Notes under the pieces: model-generated
Seen by the model: the letters and a program-made list of their open reading frames with translations, nothing else
What the model was told of the DNA's origin: nothing
The model's database searches: none
Made by a program: the position numbers and the translations under genes
Shown: positions 50,442-60,014 of the stretch, piece by piece
Layout: the number at the start of each line of letters is the position of its first letter
Numbering within the stretch: the first letter of the stretch is position 1
Assembly: GCA_016291665.1 (NCBI GenBank)
Contig: JAEEYE010000004.1
Coordinates: 54,731 to 118,730 of the forward strand
Direction of reading: 5' to 3'
Source: Oxalobacter sp.
GTDB lineage: Bacteria; Pseudomonadota; Gammaproteobacteria; Burkholderiales; Burkholderiaceae_D
Length of the DNA: 64,000 nucleotides

Positions 50442-51368
50442 CTACAGGAAAGTCAGCCAAACGGCTAAAGTGACGATGCCAAAGAGCGTCGATAAAAAGA
50501 TTGTACGTGAGGCAATCCCCCTGCCCTTGCCGTAGAGTTCGGCCAGCATAAAGGGACCGGTTCCTGTTGGCAAGGCGGACAAGACGACCGCTGACTTGGC
50601 CCATAGCGGTGGCATGTCAAAGACATAAAAGGCAAAGTACCAGACAATTAATGGTTGGGCGACAAGCTTTAAGAGTGTCAGTTCAATCGAGGTGCCGATA
50701 GAGGTCTTTTCTTGCCGTTCTGCCAGGAAAATGCCTGTGGCAACCAGTGCACAGGGGCTTGCTGCCCCGCCTAAGATCTTGACCGACTGCCTGATGCCGT
50801 AAGGGAGTTCCCAGCCAGTCATCATAAAGATGGCGGCAATGGCTGGCGCCACAATCAGCGGGTTCTTGCAAAGGGAAATGCCGACATGCCGGCAGGTTGC
50901 CCCTAAGCTTTTGCCAGACTGTGTGCCCATTTCGATGAAGATGATGGATGCCGCAAAATTAACCGACACCGTGAGGATCACACTGACCATCGTAGGCGCC
51001 AGGTTTTCAGCGCCGAACGTCAAAGCACAAAGCGGAATGCCGATATAGCCGGTATTGGCGTAGGAAGCTGACGTCGCGTCAATGGCGGCGCTAGCTAAGT
51101 CTTTCCTTCTCAGCCAATGGCAAAGTAGCACACCAAAAAAGAGGATGAAAACCCCAAGCTCAAATGCATAGAGAAAGCCTGGTTGATAAAGTGTTTCCCA
51201 CGAACTGTTGACCAGGATGTCGATCATCAAGGCTGGGAGCGCTAAGAAGACGACAAAACGGTTCAATTCCCGGCAGGCCACATCGCTTAGGATTTTCCGC
51301 CAACGGACAAAGTAACCCGCAAAAATCAGGGCAAAGACCGGTAAGACGATGTTGGCGATAGCGAGCAT
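50442..51368 (-). CDS. AEC-family transporter (auxin-efflux-carrier-like)
   Basis: The 308-residue protein has about ten membrane segments, starting MLAIANIVLPVFALIFAGYFVRW, with the central SYANTGYIGIPLCALTFG. Members export malonate, malate or other carboxylates. In a window that may come from an oxalate user, a carboxylate substrate is attractive but unproven. Confidence 0.87.
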   Translation of the reverse strand: MLAIANIVLPVFALIFAGYFVRWRKILSDVACRELNRFVVFLALPALMIDILVNSSWETLYQPGFLYAFELGVFILFFGVLLCHWLRRKDLASAAIDATSASYANTGYIGIPLCALTFGAENLAPTMVSVILTVSVNFAASIIFIEMGTQSGKSLGATCRHVGISLCKNPLIVAPAIAAIFMMTGWELPYGIRQSVKILGGAASPCALVATGIFLAERQEKTSIGTSIELTLLKLVAQPLIVWYFAFYVFDMPPLWAKSAVVLSALPTGTGPFMLAELYGKGRGIASRTIFLSTLFGIVTLAVWLTFL

Positions 51369-51417
51369 GGCAGTTTATGAAATGCACAATGGAGCGAAGA
51401 ATACCGAAAAACAGCCG

Positions 51418-51445
51418 TTGCGTACACTCTGATGGGCTATATAAT
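51418..51445 (+). promoter_or_regulatory. promoter of the PLD nuclease gene
   Basis: TTGCGT (51418-51423) and TATAAT (51440-51445) are 16 bp apart, ending 30 bp before the start codon at 51476. Confidence 0.55.
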
Positions 51446-51475
51446 AAAATTTCCTATAACCCAACAGCCATTGCC

Positions 51476-52006
51476 ATGAAAAAATTCAGAACCCTCCTTT
51501 TGGTTGTCTTTGCCCTTTTTACCTTTTCGGTCGCACAGGCAGGTCCCGTTGAAAGCGCATTTTCCCCAGATGGGGGTGCCGAAGCCTTGGTGCTTAAGAC
51601 AATTGGTGCAGCACGCCACAATATCCGTATGGCCGCTTTCTCCTTTACTTCTTCGAAGATTGTCAAAAGCTTGGTCGCCGCAAAACGACATGGCGTTGAT
51701 GTCCAGGTCATTGTTGATGACAGCAAGGGCTGTTCTGACAATGCCACCCGTTCTGCGATGAACCTGTTGACCAATGCCGGTATCCCTTTGCGTACGGTAG
51801 GTACCTATAAACTGCACCACGACAAATACATGATTATTGACGGCAAGCATGTGCAGACGGGCAGTTTCAATTACACCCGTGCTGCAGCTGAAGGCAACAG
51901 TGAAAACGTCGTCGTCATCTGGAACGATGAGGCCAACGCCAACCGCTACCTGCGCCACTGGCAGTCCCGCTGGAACCAGGGACGCACCTGGTACTGCCCA
52001 TACTGA
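51476..52006 (+). CDS. secreted phospholipase D-family nuclease
   Basis: The start at 51476 gives a Sec signal (MKKFRTLLLVVFALFTFSVAQA) and 176 residues; the track adds 33 residues without support. The single HKD motif is HHDKYMIIDGKHVQTGSFNYT, which matches the Nuc-type (single-domain, dimeric) PLD endonucleases. It is periplasmic or secreted and cuts DNA in a sequence-independent manner in known members. Confidence 0.88.
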   Translation: MKKFRTLLLVVFALFTFSVAQAGPVESAFSPDGGAEALVLKTIGAARHNIRMAAFSFTSSKIVKSLVAAKRHGVDVQVIVDDSKGCSDNATRSAMNLLTNAGIPLRTVGTYKLHHDKYMIIDGKHVQTGSFNYTRAAAEGNSENVVVIWNDEANANRYLRHWQSRWNQGRTWYCPY

Positions 52007-52022
52007 TATCCAGATGGTTTAA

Positions 52023-52050
52023 GCCTGTCTTGCGCTAACACAGGACAGGC
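52023..52050 (+). terminator. hairpin after the PLD nuclease gene
   Basis: GCCTGTC and GACAGGC form a 7-bp stem with a 14-nt loop, then GTCAGTTTTC. The T-run is short, so this is only a likely terminator. Confidence 0.4.
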
Positions 52051-52128
52051 GTCAGTTTTCCCGTTGTCTAAACAGGCTGACTTATGCCCTGCCTTGGGAT
52101 TTCCAAGAAAGTGCTTGGTAATCGATAT

Positions 52129-52146
52129 CCCCCGTTTGATGGGGGG
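52129..52146. repeat. CCCCC-GTTTGAT-GGGGG hairpin upstream of trxB
   Basis: CCCCC and GGGGG form a 5-bp GC stem around loop GTTTGAT. A nearly identical element is found on the other side of trxB (53189-53205). Confidence 0.65.
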
Positions 52147-52222
52147 CGTTCAGGCGTCCTGCAGGGATTATGATTCGTTGGTACAATGCATTGAAGTGCA
52201 ACGTTAGCAATCCATTCAATAA

Positions 52223-53185
<963 letters not shown>

Positions 53186-53188
53186 AGG

Positions 53189-53205
53189 CCCCTGTTTGAT
53201 GGGGG
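53189..53205. repeat. CCCCT-GTTTGAT-GGGGG hairpin downstream of trxB
   Basis: This element matches the one at 52129-52146 with the same loop GTTTGAT and only one changed stem base. It sits just 4 bp after the trxB stop. Confidence 0.65.
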
Positions 53206-53281
53206 TGGTTCTTTTCTGCTCCCATTGATAACCTATCCACATTGATTCATGCAGTACCAGAAAAACAACTAGGAGAGCATC

Positions 53282-53821
53282 ATGAGTGAATCCCGTACCG
53301 ACGCTGTGACCTTGACCCAGATTGAACGTTTCCAGTTCAAAGCGAATTTCGATGGTAGCAACACATCCATGATCCTGGATGAACCAGCACCACATGGCAA
53401 AAACACGGGGCCAAGTCCTGACCAGCTTTTGTGTGCTGCCGTTGCCAACTGCATGTCTGATGCCCTTTTCGGCGCCATCAGCCGCAAGAACCCGGATCCT
53501 TCCCCATTGACGACAACCGCTACAGCATTGCTCGGGCGCAATGAGGAAAACCGTCTGCGTATCCAGACGATTGAAGTGTCGATCAAACTGGGTAAGACTG
53601 TTGCTGAATTAGGCGACCTGTCCCAACCGATTGAACGGTTTGAAAACTTTTGCACGGTGGCAAGCAGTGTTTCCCGCGGCATTCCAGTCAAAGTCCGCAT
53701 CAGTGACAGTGAGGGCACCATCCTGAAAGATGAAATCGGTGGGGATCTGACACCTGCTGAAGGTGCGACCTGCTCCCTAGGTGGTGGTCCGGGTTGCATG
53801 TGTGGTGCCGTAACTGATTGA
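53282..53821 (+). CDS. OsmC-family protein with Cys-rich tail
   Basis: The 179-residue protein has the OsmC/Ohr core with cysteines in LLCAAVANCMSDALF and ENFCTVASSV. Members reduce organic hydroperoxides using thiol chemistry. The C-terminus is unusual: GATCSLGGGPGCMCGAVTD carries three extra cysteines that could bind a metal or be oxidised. AGGAGAG precedes the ATG. It lies 96 bp after trxB and its upkeep by the thioredoxin system is plausible. Confidence 0.87.
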   Translation: MSESRTDAVTLTQIERFQFKANFDGSNTSMILDEPAPHGKNTGPSPDQLLCAAVANCMSDALFGAISRKNPDPSPLTTTATALLGRNEENRLRIQTIEVSIKLGKTVAELGDLSQPIERFENFCTVASSVSRGIPVKVRISDSEGTILKDEIGGDLTPAEGATCSLGGGPGCMCGAVTD

Positions 53822-53846
53822 TTTTTAACCACGAAAGAAGAATTTT

Positions 53847-53874
53847 AGAGCCATCCTTCGGGATGGCTCTTTGC
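53847..53874 (+). terminator. terminator after the OsmC gene
   Basis: A perfect 10-bp stem AGAGCCATCC/GGATGGCTCT with a TTCG tetraloop lies 26 bp past the stop and is followed by a short TT run. Confidence 0.8.
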
Positions 53875-53904
53875 TAAGCGCACGTCTTCTGAAAAGGAAA
53901 CCGT

Positions 53905-55020
53905 ATGTTTGAGAAACTCTTAAGCCCTGTTGAAATCGGCGGACTTAAACTGCCCAACCGCATTTTTATGGCACCATTAACCCGCAACCGTGCTGGGGAC
54001 AATGATGAAGCAACGGAGATGAATGCAGCGCATTATGCGCAGCGCGCGACAGCTGGGCTGATTGTGACTGAATCCATGCAGATTTCCAATCGGGCGCAAG
54101 GCTATGCCTATACCCCAGGGATTTACACGGATGTCCAGGAAGCCGGCTGGAAAAAAGTCGTTGATGCTGTTCATGCCGCAGGTGGTCATATTGCTGGCCA
54201 AATCTACCATGCCGGCCGCATTTCCCATTCGGCACTTCATGGTGGCTTACCCCCTCAAGCCCCTTCTGCCCTGATTGCTGAAAACACCAAGTGCTTTATC
54301 CGCGGGGAAAATGGCGATTTGAAGTTTGTCCCGGTTGAAATGCCAGAAGCCGTAACGTTGGATGACATCAAGGTCATCTTGGACGACTTTAAAAAGGCGG
54401 CGCAGCGTGCGGTCCGTGCTGGCTTTGACCTCTTGGAAGTCCATGCGGCAAACGGTTACCTGCTCCACCAGTTCTTATCTAGCAATACGAATATCCGCAC
54501 TGACCAGTATGGCGGCTCGATTGAAAACCGTGCCCGTTTGGCACTGGAAGTCTATGATACGTTTGTGGGTGTTATTGGCGATGGTAAGGTGGGTATGCGT
54601 ATTTCGCCTAACTTCAACATTAATGGGATTGCTGATCAGGAATGGGAAGCGATGACCTTTTACCTGATTGGTGAATTGAACAGGCGTAACCCTGCTTACC
54701 TGCATATAGCAGAACCCAGCTGGGTTGGGGGTGACGCGTTTACCGATGCATTTAGAAGCAAAATCCGTGAAGCTTTCAAAGGCAAGATTATTTTAGCAGG
54801 CAGCTATACGCCAGAACTGGCTGAACATGTGCTGGAAGCAGGTTTTGCGGACGCGGTTGCCTTTGGACGGCGTTTTATCGCCAACCCTGACTTCGTCGCC
54901 CGCGTAAAGCACAACGGCCCTTACAATGAGCTGGATAAGAAGACGATTTACCGCCGTGGGATGGCACATGGCTACTTGGATTACCCGACGTTGGCCGATG
55001 TACAGAAGGAAGGCGCCTGA
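53905..55020 (+). CDS. Old Yellow Enzyme-family reductase (NemA-like)
   Basis: The 371-residue FMN protein starts MFEKLLSPVEIGGLKLPNRIFMAPLTRNRA, and has the substrate-binding His/Asn pair in VHAANGYLLHQFLSSNTNIRTDQYGGSIENRARL, and AVAFGRRFIANPDFV. NemA-type enzymes reduce electrophiles such as N-ethylmaleimide and nitro compounds. It converges on the Rrf2 regulator, whose stop codon is directly adjacent. Confidence 0.93.
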   Translation: MFEKLLSPVEIGGLKLPNRIFMAPLTRNRAGDNDEATEMNAAHYAQRATAGLIVTESMQISNRAQGYAYTPGIYTDVQEAGWKKVVDAVHAAGGHIAGQIYHAGRISHSALHGGLPPQAPSALIAENTKCFIRGENGDLKFVPVEMPEAVTLDDIKVILDDFKKAAQRAVRAGFDLLEVHAANGYLLHQFLSSNTNIRTDQYGGSIENRARLALEVYDTFVGVIGDGKVGMRISPNFNINGIADQEWEAMTFYLIGELNRRNPAYLHIAEPSWVGGDAFTDAFRSKIREAFKGKIILAGSYTPELAEHVLEAGFADAVAFGRRFIANPDFVARVKHNGPYNELDKKTIYRRGMAHGYLDYPTLADVQKEGA

Positions 55021-55494
55021 CTAACTGAACGTGAGTTCGCCCTTATGGTTGATGCAATGGATTTTAATCGGTTTTTCGCGGGAAGATTCCTGCCGGAATT
55101 CGTCCAGGATGTCAGCGAGCGAAATCCCATCGAGTTCATGCTGGATGCGGTTGGAAATCGTCTTCCAGACCGATTGGGTTTCACAGACCGACTGCCGTGG
55201 GCAGTTGTTGGACTTGTTCCCAAAGCAGACTACGAAGCGTACCCCATTGTCAAAGAGCGCAATCATCTGTCCCAGGCTGATGTCATCAATGCTTTTGAGC
55301 AGACGGATACCGCCATTCGCACCGATGATGGCGTCCGTAATGCCATGGCGTTTGAGTTCAGCGTGGATGTTTTCAATCACTTTGTTGCTGACATTGATCC
55401 GTTCTGCCAGCGCTGTGATGGAAAGCGGTGCTTTCACCTGGTGCAGTTCGTAAATCAGCCGGATGGCGTAGCGGGTATTGGTGGAAAGGATCAT
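55021..55494 (-). CDS. Rrf2-family transcriptional regulator
   Basis: The 157-residue protein starts MILSTNTRYAIRLIYELHQ and has the winged helix of the Rrf2 group. Three cysteines at VCFGNKSNNCPRQSVC are placed where IscR/NsrR bind an Fe-S cluster, although the spacing (C-x7-C-x5-C) is longer than in either (x5/x5 or x4/x5). Its stop abuts the nemA stop and its start is divergent from the HPP gene, so it may regulate either or both. Confidence 0.88.
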   Translation of the reverse strand: MILSTNTRYAIRLIYELHQVKAPLSITALAERINVSNKVIENIHAELKRHGITDAIIGANGGIRLLKSIDDISLGQMIALFDNGVRFVVCFGNKSNNCPRQSVCETQSVWKTISNRIQHELDGISLADILDEFRQESSREKPIKIHCINHKGELTFS

Positions 55495-55569
55495 CGTGCA
55501 ATGTAATCAACGGGCGACTTCGGCTATTGTACACGTTATCGCCTTATCGGACTTTTAAAGGATATTGAG

Positions 55570-56124
55570 ATGGATATTCGGCAGTATTTCGCCCGTATGA
55601 AAGGCGGTCCCCGTACCTTAAAGCGGCCTCCTGTCTCTGAACTGGGCTTTGCCTGGATTGGCGGGTTTCTCGGTATCTTTGGTGTCTGGTGGATCAACCA
55701 CTTTATGGGAATCCAAGGCAATGAGAACCTGTATTTGATTGGTTCTTTTGGTGCGTCGGCTGTCCTGATTTATGGTGTACCGGGTGGCCCATTATCCCAG
55801 CCGCGTAACATCATCGGCGGTCATTTTATTTCTGCGATTGTCGGCGTCGGTGCCTATATGCTCTTCCCGGACAATATCCCACTAGCCAGTGCCGTTGCGG
55901 TGGCCACTGCCATTGCTGCGATGATGGCAACGATGACAACACACCCACCAGGTGGTGCTACAGCGTTGATTGCGGTAATCAGTGGCGATTCTGTGCATGA
56001 CTTAGGCTTTATGTATGCCTTATCCCCTGTGTTGGTGGGCGCCATCATTATGACGGTGGTTGCCGTCATCGTGAACAATTTTTCGTCCAACCCGGCAAGG
56101 CATTATCCGAAATATTGGATTTAA
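55570..56124 (+). CDS. HPP-family membrane protein
   Basis: The 184-residue protein has four to five membrane segments and the diagnostic THPPGGATAL motif, with SFGASAVLIYGVPGGPLSQPRNIIGGHF. Some plant members are linked to nitrite transport, so a role with the neighbouring Rrf2 regulator in nitrogen-oxide handling is possible but only inference. Confidence 0.87.
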   Translation: MDIRQYFARMKGGPRTLKRPPVSELGFAWIGGFLGIFGVWWINHFMGIQGNENLYLIGSFGASAVLIYGVPGGPLSQPRNIIGGHFISAIVGVGAYMLFPDNIPLASAVAVATAIAAMMATMTTHPPGGATALIAVISGDSVHDLGFMYALSPVLVGAIIMTVVAVIVNNFSSNPARHYPKYWI

Positions 56125-56176
56125 TCACCCTGCCCAACACCCGCTAAATGCAGTAGAATAATACGCTCGCTTTAGT

Positions 56177-56261
56177 GCAGAGGTGGCGAAATTGGTAGAC
56201 GCACCAGATTTAGGTTCTGGCGCCGAAAGGTGTAGGGGTTCGAGTCCCCTCCTCTGCACCA
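56177..56261 (+). tRNA. tRNA-Leu (TAG)
   Basis: The 85-nt cloverleaf has a GCAGAGG/CCTCTGC acceptor stem, anticodon stem CCAGA/TCTGG with loop TTTAGGT (anticodon TAG), a long variable arm and an encoded CCA end. The ORF 56183-56884 runs over it and is rejected. Confidence 0.97.
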
Positions 56262-56272
56262 CAGATATCATG

Positions 56273-56305
56273 AAAAAATGCTGTCATAATGACAGCATTT
56301 TTTTG
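56273..56305 (+). terminator. terminator after tRNA-Leu
   Basis: AAAAAATGCTGTCA-taa-TGACAGCATTTTTT is a 14-bp perfect stem ending in a T-run; it can work in both directions and so may also end the Sel1 gene on the other strand. Confidence 0.9.
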
Positions 56306-56381
56306 TGCGTTCGTAATTCTTCTCTTCTGTGTGCATTAACCGATTTTCCGACTGTCTGGCATGTAGGGACATCTGATTACT

Positions 56382-57308
56382 TTACCGGCATCCTTCTCTA
56401 CCACCACAGTCGCCCTGCTGCATTGCCTTATCCGACCAGTATTGGGCTTTCTTCAAATCTTTTGGGACACCTTTTCCGTTGTAGTAAATCGAAGCCAGGT
56501 TGTCTTGGGCCTTTTGGTTGCCTTGCATTGCAGACTTTTCGTACCAGTATCTGGCTTTGGCATAGTCCTGTTCCACCCCGTAGCCCTTTTCATAGAGCCA
56601 TCCCAAGAGAACTTGTCCTTGGCTGTTACCCTGGTTGGCCGATTGTTCAGCCCAGTACCTTGCCTGGTCGTAGTCCTGCCCAATGCCATTGCCTTTGTAG
56701 TACATCGTGCTCAGTTTGTTCTGTGCTTTGGCGTTTCCTTGTTTGGCTGCTGCTTCAAACCAGTGTTTGGCTTTGGCTAAGTCCTGTTCAATCCGCACGT
56801 CTTCACTATAGATTTCACCCAACATATATTGGGCTTGGACTTGGCCTTGTTTGGCTGAGCGTTCATACCACTCAATGGCTTTAGGATAGTCGAATTTTAA
56901 GCCATAGCCATGATGGTACATCCAGGCAAGATCATATTGGGCATTGGCATCCCCTTTTTGGGCTGATTCTTCCAAAGCGGATAGGATGGCTTCGCGGCGC
57001 ACCTTGGCATCTGCGTAATCTTTTTTGGCGGCATTGCCATACCAGTAGGTGGCACTGATTCTGCTTGGGGCAACGCATATGCCTTCCTCGAACAGCTTGG
57101 CCAACTCGTATTGGGATTTCGCATCGCCTTTGATTGCCTGTGTTTCTATCGTTTTAAAATCCTGGCAGGCTTCTACAGGTTTTGATGCTGATGCATTGGT
57201 TGCATCAGCGTTTTTTTTGTTAGTCTGCACAGCATTCTCCCCACAGGCAGATAGGCATATGGACATCAGTGCAAATGCCAATAGCCCTTTTAATTTGGTG
57301 TGTATCAT
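56382..57308 (-). CDS. Sel1-repeat lipoprotein
   Basis: The start at 57308 (MIHTKLKGLLAFALMSICLSACGEN) gives a lipoprotein signal with lipobox LSAC and follows GGGAAAG. About six Sel1-like repeats follow, of the form AxAQYxLGxxYxxGxGVxxDYxKAxxWYEKAAxQGx (for example KAIEWYERSAKQGQVQAQYMLGEIY). Sel1 proteins act in protein-protein contacts and often in envelope stress or secretion. It is 308 residues long. A decayed hipA remnant lies upstream. Confidence 0.87.
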   Translation of the reverse strand: MIHTKLKGLLAFALMSICLSACGENAVQTNKKNADATNASASKPVEACQDFKTIETQAIKGDAKSQYELAKLFEEGICVAPSRISATYWYGNAAKKDYADAKVRREAILSALEESAQKGDANAQYDLAWMYHHGYGLKFDYPKAIEWYERSAKQGQVQAQYMLGEIYSEDVRIEQDLAKAKHWFEAAAKQGNAKAQNKLSTMYYKGNGIGQDYDQARYWAEQSANQGNSQGQVLLGWLYEKGYGVEQDYAKARYWYEKSAMQGNQKAQDNLASIYYNGKGVPKDLKKAQYWSDKAMQQGDCGGREGCR

Positions 57309-57361
57309 CGCGTCTTTCCCATCTTTGGCCAAAGTCACTATAACAGATGCCATTTTGCCTG

Positions 57362-57705
57362 AATGGACAAAGGAATTTCAACTTGGTCTATCCAGACGGC
57401 ATCCTGCCAAGGCTCTCTCCTGCCTATGACATCGTTTGAACGTTGCCTTTCGTGCCGACTGAGCGCGGACCTGCCTTGAACATGGCTCGGACAAAGGACT
57501 GGCGGCAACTTTCTTTGGCGCATTTTGAGCGGTGGGCACAAAGGATTTGTGCACCTTGGCTCGTCATTAGGACGCACCTTATAGAGACCCAGGAAAAAGC
57601 TAGGAGCCTTTGGCCGTGATGCTTAAGGACTTACCGATGGATGGGTACCATCAAACAGTCCTCAAAGCGCATGTCCAAAAGCTCCATGCTGACTTCCGGT
57701 TTTAA
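57362..57705 (+). pseudogene. decayed hipA-family toxin remnant (3' part)
   Basis: In plus-strand frames I find pieces of a HipA kinase C-terminal domain: NGQRNFNLVYPDGILPRLSPAYDIV then a stop, later MARTKDWRQLSLAHFERWAQRICAP...SLWP then a stop, then LKDLPMDGYHQTVLKAHVQKLHADFRF and a stop at 57705. This order matches family members (K-N-x-S-L-x-Y-P-D-G...LSPAYD...LAHFERWAxR...LHxDFRI). At least two frame changes and several stops break it, and everything upstream is gone. It explains the otherwise empty 57309-57720 interval. Confidence 0.75.
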
Positions 57706-57720
57706 CAGGAAGCCACCAGC

Positions 57721-58398
57721 CTATTCCACGTCAAAGTTGAAATACGTATCTTTGTACGGCTCATCCTTGTAAGTGAAATGCCACCATTCCGAGTCAATCG
57801 GATTAAAACCGGCTTTGACCATTGCGTTGCGCAGGATTTCGCGGTTTTTCTTCTGTGCATCGGTAATGTTGGTGTAGTCTGGGTGCGACCGTTCAGAAAA
57901 CAGGTCAAATGTCCCACCCATATCAACGGTCGTGCCGTCCATTTGGATGATTGTCAGGTCAACGGTACTGCCCCGTGTATGGGAGGACTTGGTGGCGACA
58001 TAGTTGCCGGTGACCAAGTCCTTCTTTTCCAGGTCCGGATAGAACGATTTGTTCCCCGGATCTTTGAGGTCATCCATCCATGTGACAAAGTTGTCGACTG
58101 CTTTCTGGGGACGGTAAGAGTCCCATATCAGGAGTCGGTAGCCTTGGCTTCTCAGGTCTTCTGCTGCTTTGGAAAGCGCTGCCAATGCTTCTTTGGTCAT
58201 GTATGCCCTCGGTGCTTTGTAGCCATCAACACGTTTACCCGTGAAGTTGTTGGCCGAATAGTACCGGATGTCATAGGCCGCATCATCGATGACAGTGCTT
58301 ATTTCTGCAAAGTCAGATTTATCGGTCGAGACCGTATCCGCAAAAGTAGGAAGCCCCAAAGTTGTAGCTAGTAGGCATGCAAGCAAGGCCTTTTTCAT
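57721..58398 (-). CDS. D-alanyl-D-alanine dipeptidase (VanX/DdpX family)
   Basis: The 225-residue protein has a Sec signal (MKKALLACLLATTLGLPTFAD) and the peptidase M15D motifs SSHTRGSTVDLTI (SxHxxGxxxD zinc site) and SEWWHF (ExWH). It cleaves D-Ala-D-Ala and so acts on cell-wall dipeptides in the periplasm. No other van genes are present, so this is probably the housekeeping DdpX-like form rather than a resistance determinant. Confidence 0.9.
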   Translation of the reverse strand: MKKALLACLLATTLGLPTFADTVSTDKSDFAEISTVIDDAAYDIRYYSANNFTGKRVDGYKAPRAYMTKEALAALSKAAEDLRSQGYRLLIWDSYRPQKAVDNFVTWMDDLKDPGNKSFYPDLEKKDLVTGNYVATKSSHTRGSTVDLTIIQMDGTTVDMGGTFDLFSERSHPDYTNITDAQKKNREILRNAMVKAGFNPIDSEWWHFTYKDEPYKDTYFNFDVE

Positions 58399-58416
58399 GG
58401 CGACCCCTATGATGGG

Positions 58417-58818
58417 TTATTTCTTACACATTGTTGGATTGACCTTAATGGTAAACAGTTGAGCGCCTGTCGAATCGACATAATTGTGGGTGACTTCAAT
58501 CTGCATTTCACGAACCTGCTTGTTCTGGTCATTGTTGCAGTAGGTATCTACGATGTTAGCACGCATCCCTTCTTCAGCTTCAGCCGCACGTTCTTTAGCA
58601 TCAGGATTAGACAGTGTGTAGTAGAGGTTCAAGTTTCCGTTGTTGGCTTCTGCTTTAGTCAGCGTGGTGATGGAATCCAGCTGCGTTGGGAGGTTCTTAC
58701 TTAGCTCTTTAGCCGCTGCTTGGGCAGCCTGTTCTTTGGTAGGTTTACCGCCACAACCAACGATGAGACCTGCGCACAATGCTGCAATACCCAAACCGAC
58801 CCATTTTGAATGTTTCAT
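58417..58818 (-). CDS. hypothetical lipoprotein (133 aa)
   Basis: The protein has a lipoprotein signal (MKHSKWVGLGIAALCAGLIVGCGG, lipobox LIVGC). The mature part is helical and polar, with two cysteines (DTYCNNDQ and PTMCKK) that could pair. I do not recognise the family. It ends 18 bp upstream of the VanX gene and may be in the same unit. Confidence 0.75.
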   Translation of the reverse strand: MKHSKWVGLGIAALCAGLIVGCGGKPTKEQAAQAAAKELSKNLPTQLDSITTLTKAEANNGNLNLYYTLSNPDAKERAAEAEEGMRANIVDTYCNNDQNKQVREMQIEVTHNYVDSTGAQLFTIKVNPTMCKK

Positions 58819-58895
58819 CTTTATTCCCCTTTTATGAAGTTGATAACAATCCGTTATTATGATACGCCGCTTTTAGTTTTTTTTTGCCAGAAGAA

Positions 58896-60014
58896 TTACC
58901 GTAACTGGTTGTACATTTCACGTAGCATCTCAGGTGTAATATCAACCGGATTCAACTTGAGTATGGGGTTTTGGCTGTTCTGTACCAAGCTTTCTATCTG
59001 CTCATCAGTCAAGTTGAAGGCTTTGAGGTTAGGCATGATGCCGATATCGCGTTTTAATCGGCAGATGGCGTCTGCCAGTGCCAAGGGGGATGCAAATCCT
59101 AACATCCTGGAAAGCATCGCAATGCGGCCATCGTCTTCATGGGCATTAATCCGCAGAAAGTAATCAATAGTCAAGGCACACGCTTCACCATGCGGGATGC
59201 CCAAGTCATTGGTCAGTGGGTACGAACAGGCGTGTGAAGAGTTTGTCCTTGGGACGGTAAACGAGAGTCCAGCCAAGAGTGATGCTTCGGCCATTTTTTC
59301 ACGGGCGGCAAGGTTGCTTGGGGCATCGCAGGCGGTTTTCAGGTTTTCAAAGACAAGGCGCAAGGCGTTGATGGCTAACGAATCACAGACCGGTTGATGC
59401 TGGCGGCTCCAGAACGCTTCCATCGCATGGCACAAGACGTCCATTCCCGTACACGCTGTCAGGTGCCGGGGCATCGTCAAGGTCAATTCAGGGTCAATGA
59501 GAGCGATTTTGGGGAAGAAGGCAGGCGATGCCAACGGTTTCTTGATTTTTAGTGCATGATCGGACAGGACGGAAACACTGCTGATTTCGCTACCAGTGCC
59601 GGCTGTTGTGGGTATCGCAATCAAAGGCAGGCTTTGTGGGGGTAACGGCATCTCGCCTGCCATATAAGCCGTGACAGGCGTATCAGCGGTAGCCATCAAG
59701 GCGGCCGCTTTGGCACAATCCAAGACACTGCCGCCGCCTAGAGCCACCACGAAGTCACATTGGTGTTCTTTAATGAGCGCAATACACGCTTCGCATTCAG
59801 TGACATCGGGATTGGGCTGGACATGGCTGTAAACTGCACAGATTAACCCGTGGCTGTCGTTGGTAATCTGCTGGGCTAAGCCGTTTTTTGCAAAGGCGTC
59901 TGACGTAATCAGGATGCCCCGTTTGCCGTTCAATTGCGTGATAGCGTCTTCCAGTTCTTTGACGCGGCCATTGCCAAAACGGATGGTGACGGGTTGTGCA
60001 TAGTTCCAAGACAT
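58896..60014 (-). CDS. iron-containing alcohol dehydrogenase
   Basis: The 372-residue type-III dehydrogenase has the NAD(P)-binding ALGGGSVLDCAKAAA, and iron ligands in TGMDVLCHAMEAFWS (D and H) and NDLGIPHGEACALT (H). Overall it resembles the phosphonoacetaldehyde reductase/butanol dehydrogenase group. The substrate is unknown. An AAGGAGGCACC ribosome site lies before the ATG. Confidence 0.88.
   Translation of the reverse strand: MSWNYAQPVTIRFGNGRVKELEDAITQLNGKRGILITSDAFAKNGLAQQITNDSHGLICAVYSHVQPNPDVTECEACIALIKEHQCDFVVALGGGSVLDCAKAAALMATADTPVTAYMAGEMPLPPQSLPLIAIPTTAGTGSEISSVSVLSDHALKIKKPLASPAFFPKIALIDPELTLTMPRHLTACTGMDVLCHAMEAFWSRQHQPVCDSLAINALRLVFENLKTACDAPSNLAAREKMAEASLLAGLSFTVPRTNSSHACSYPLTNDLGIPHGEACALTIDYFLRINAHEDDGRIAMLSRMLGFASPLALADAICRLKRDIGIMPNLKAFNLTDEQIESLVQNSQNPILKLNPVDITPEMLREMYNQLR

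Noticed and set aside
56183-56884. 233-aa plus-strand ORF starting in the tRNA-Leu gene
   Set aside because: It starts inside a tRNA, runs through a strong terminator and is antisense to the Sel1 gene.
57721-58398. Vancomycin resistance cluster suggested by a VanX-type gene
   Set aside because: No vanH, vanA or vanRS homologs nearby; signal peptide and setting fit a housekeeping periplasmic dipeptidase.
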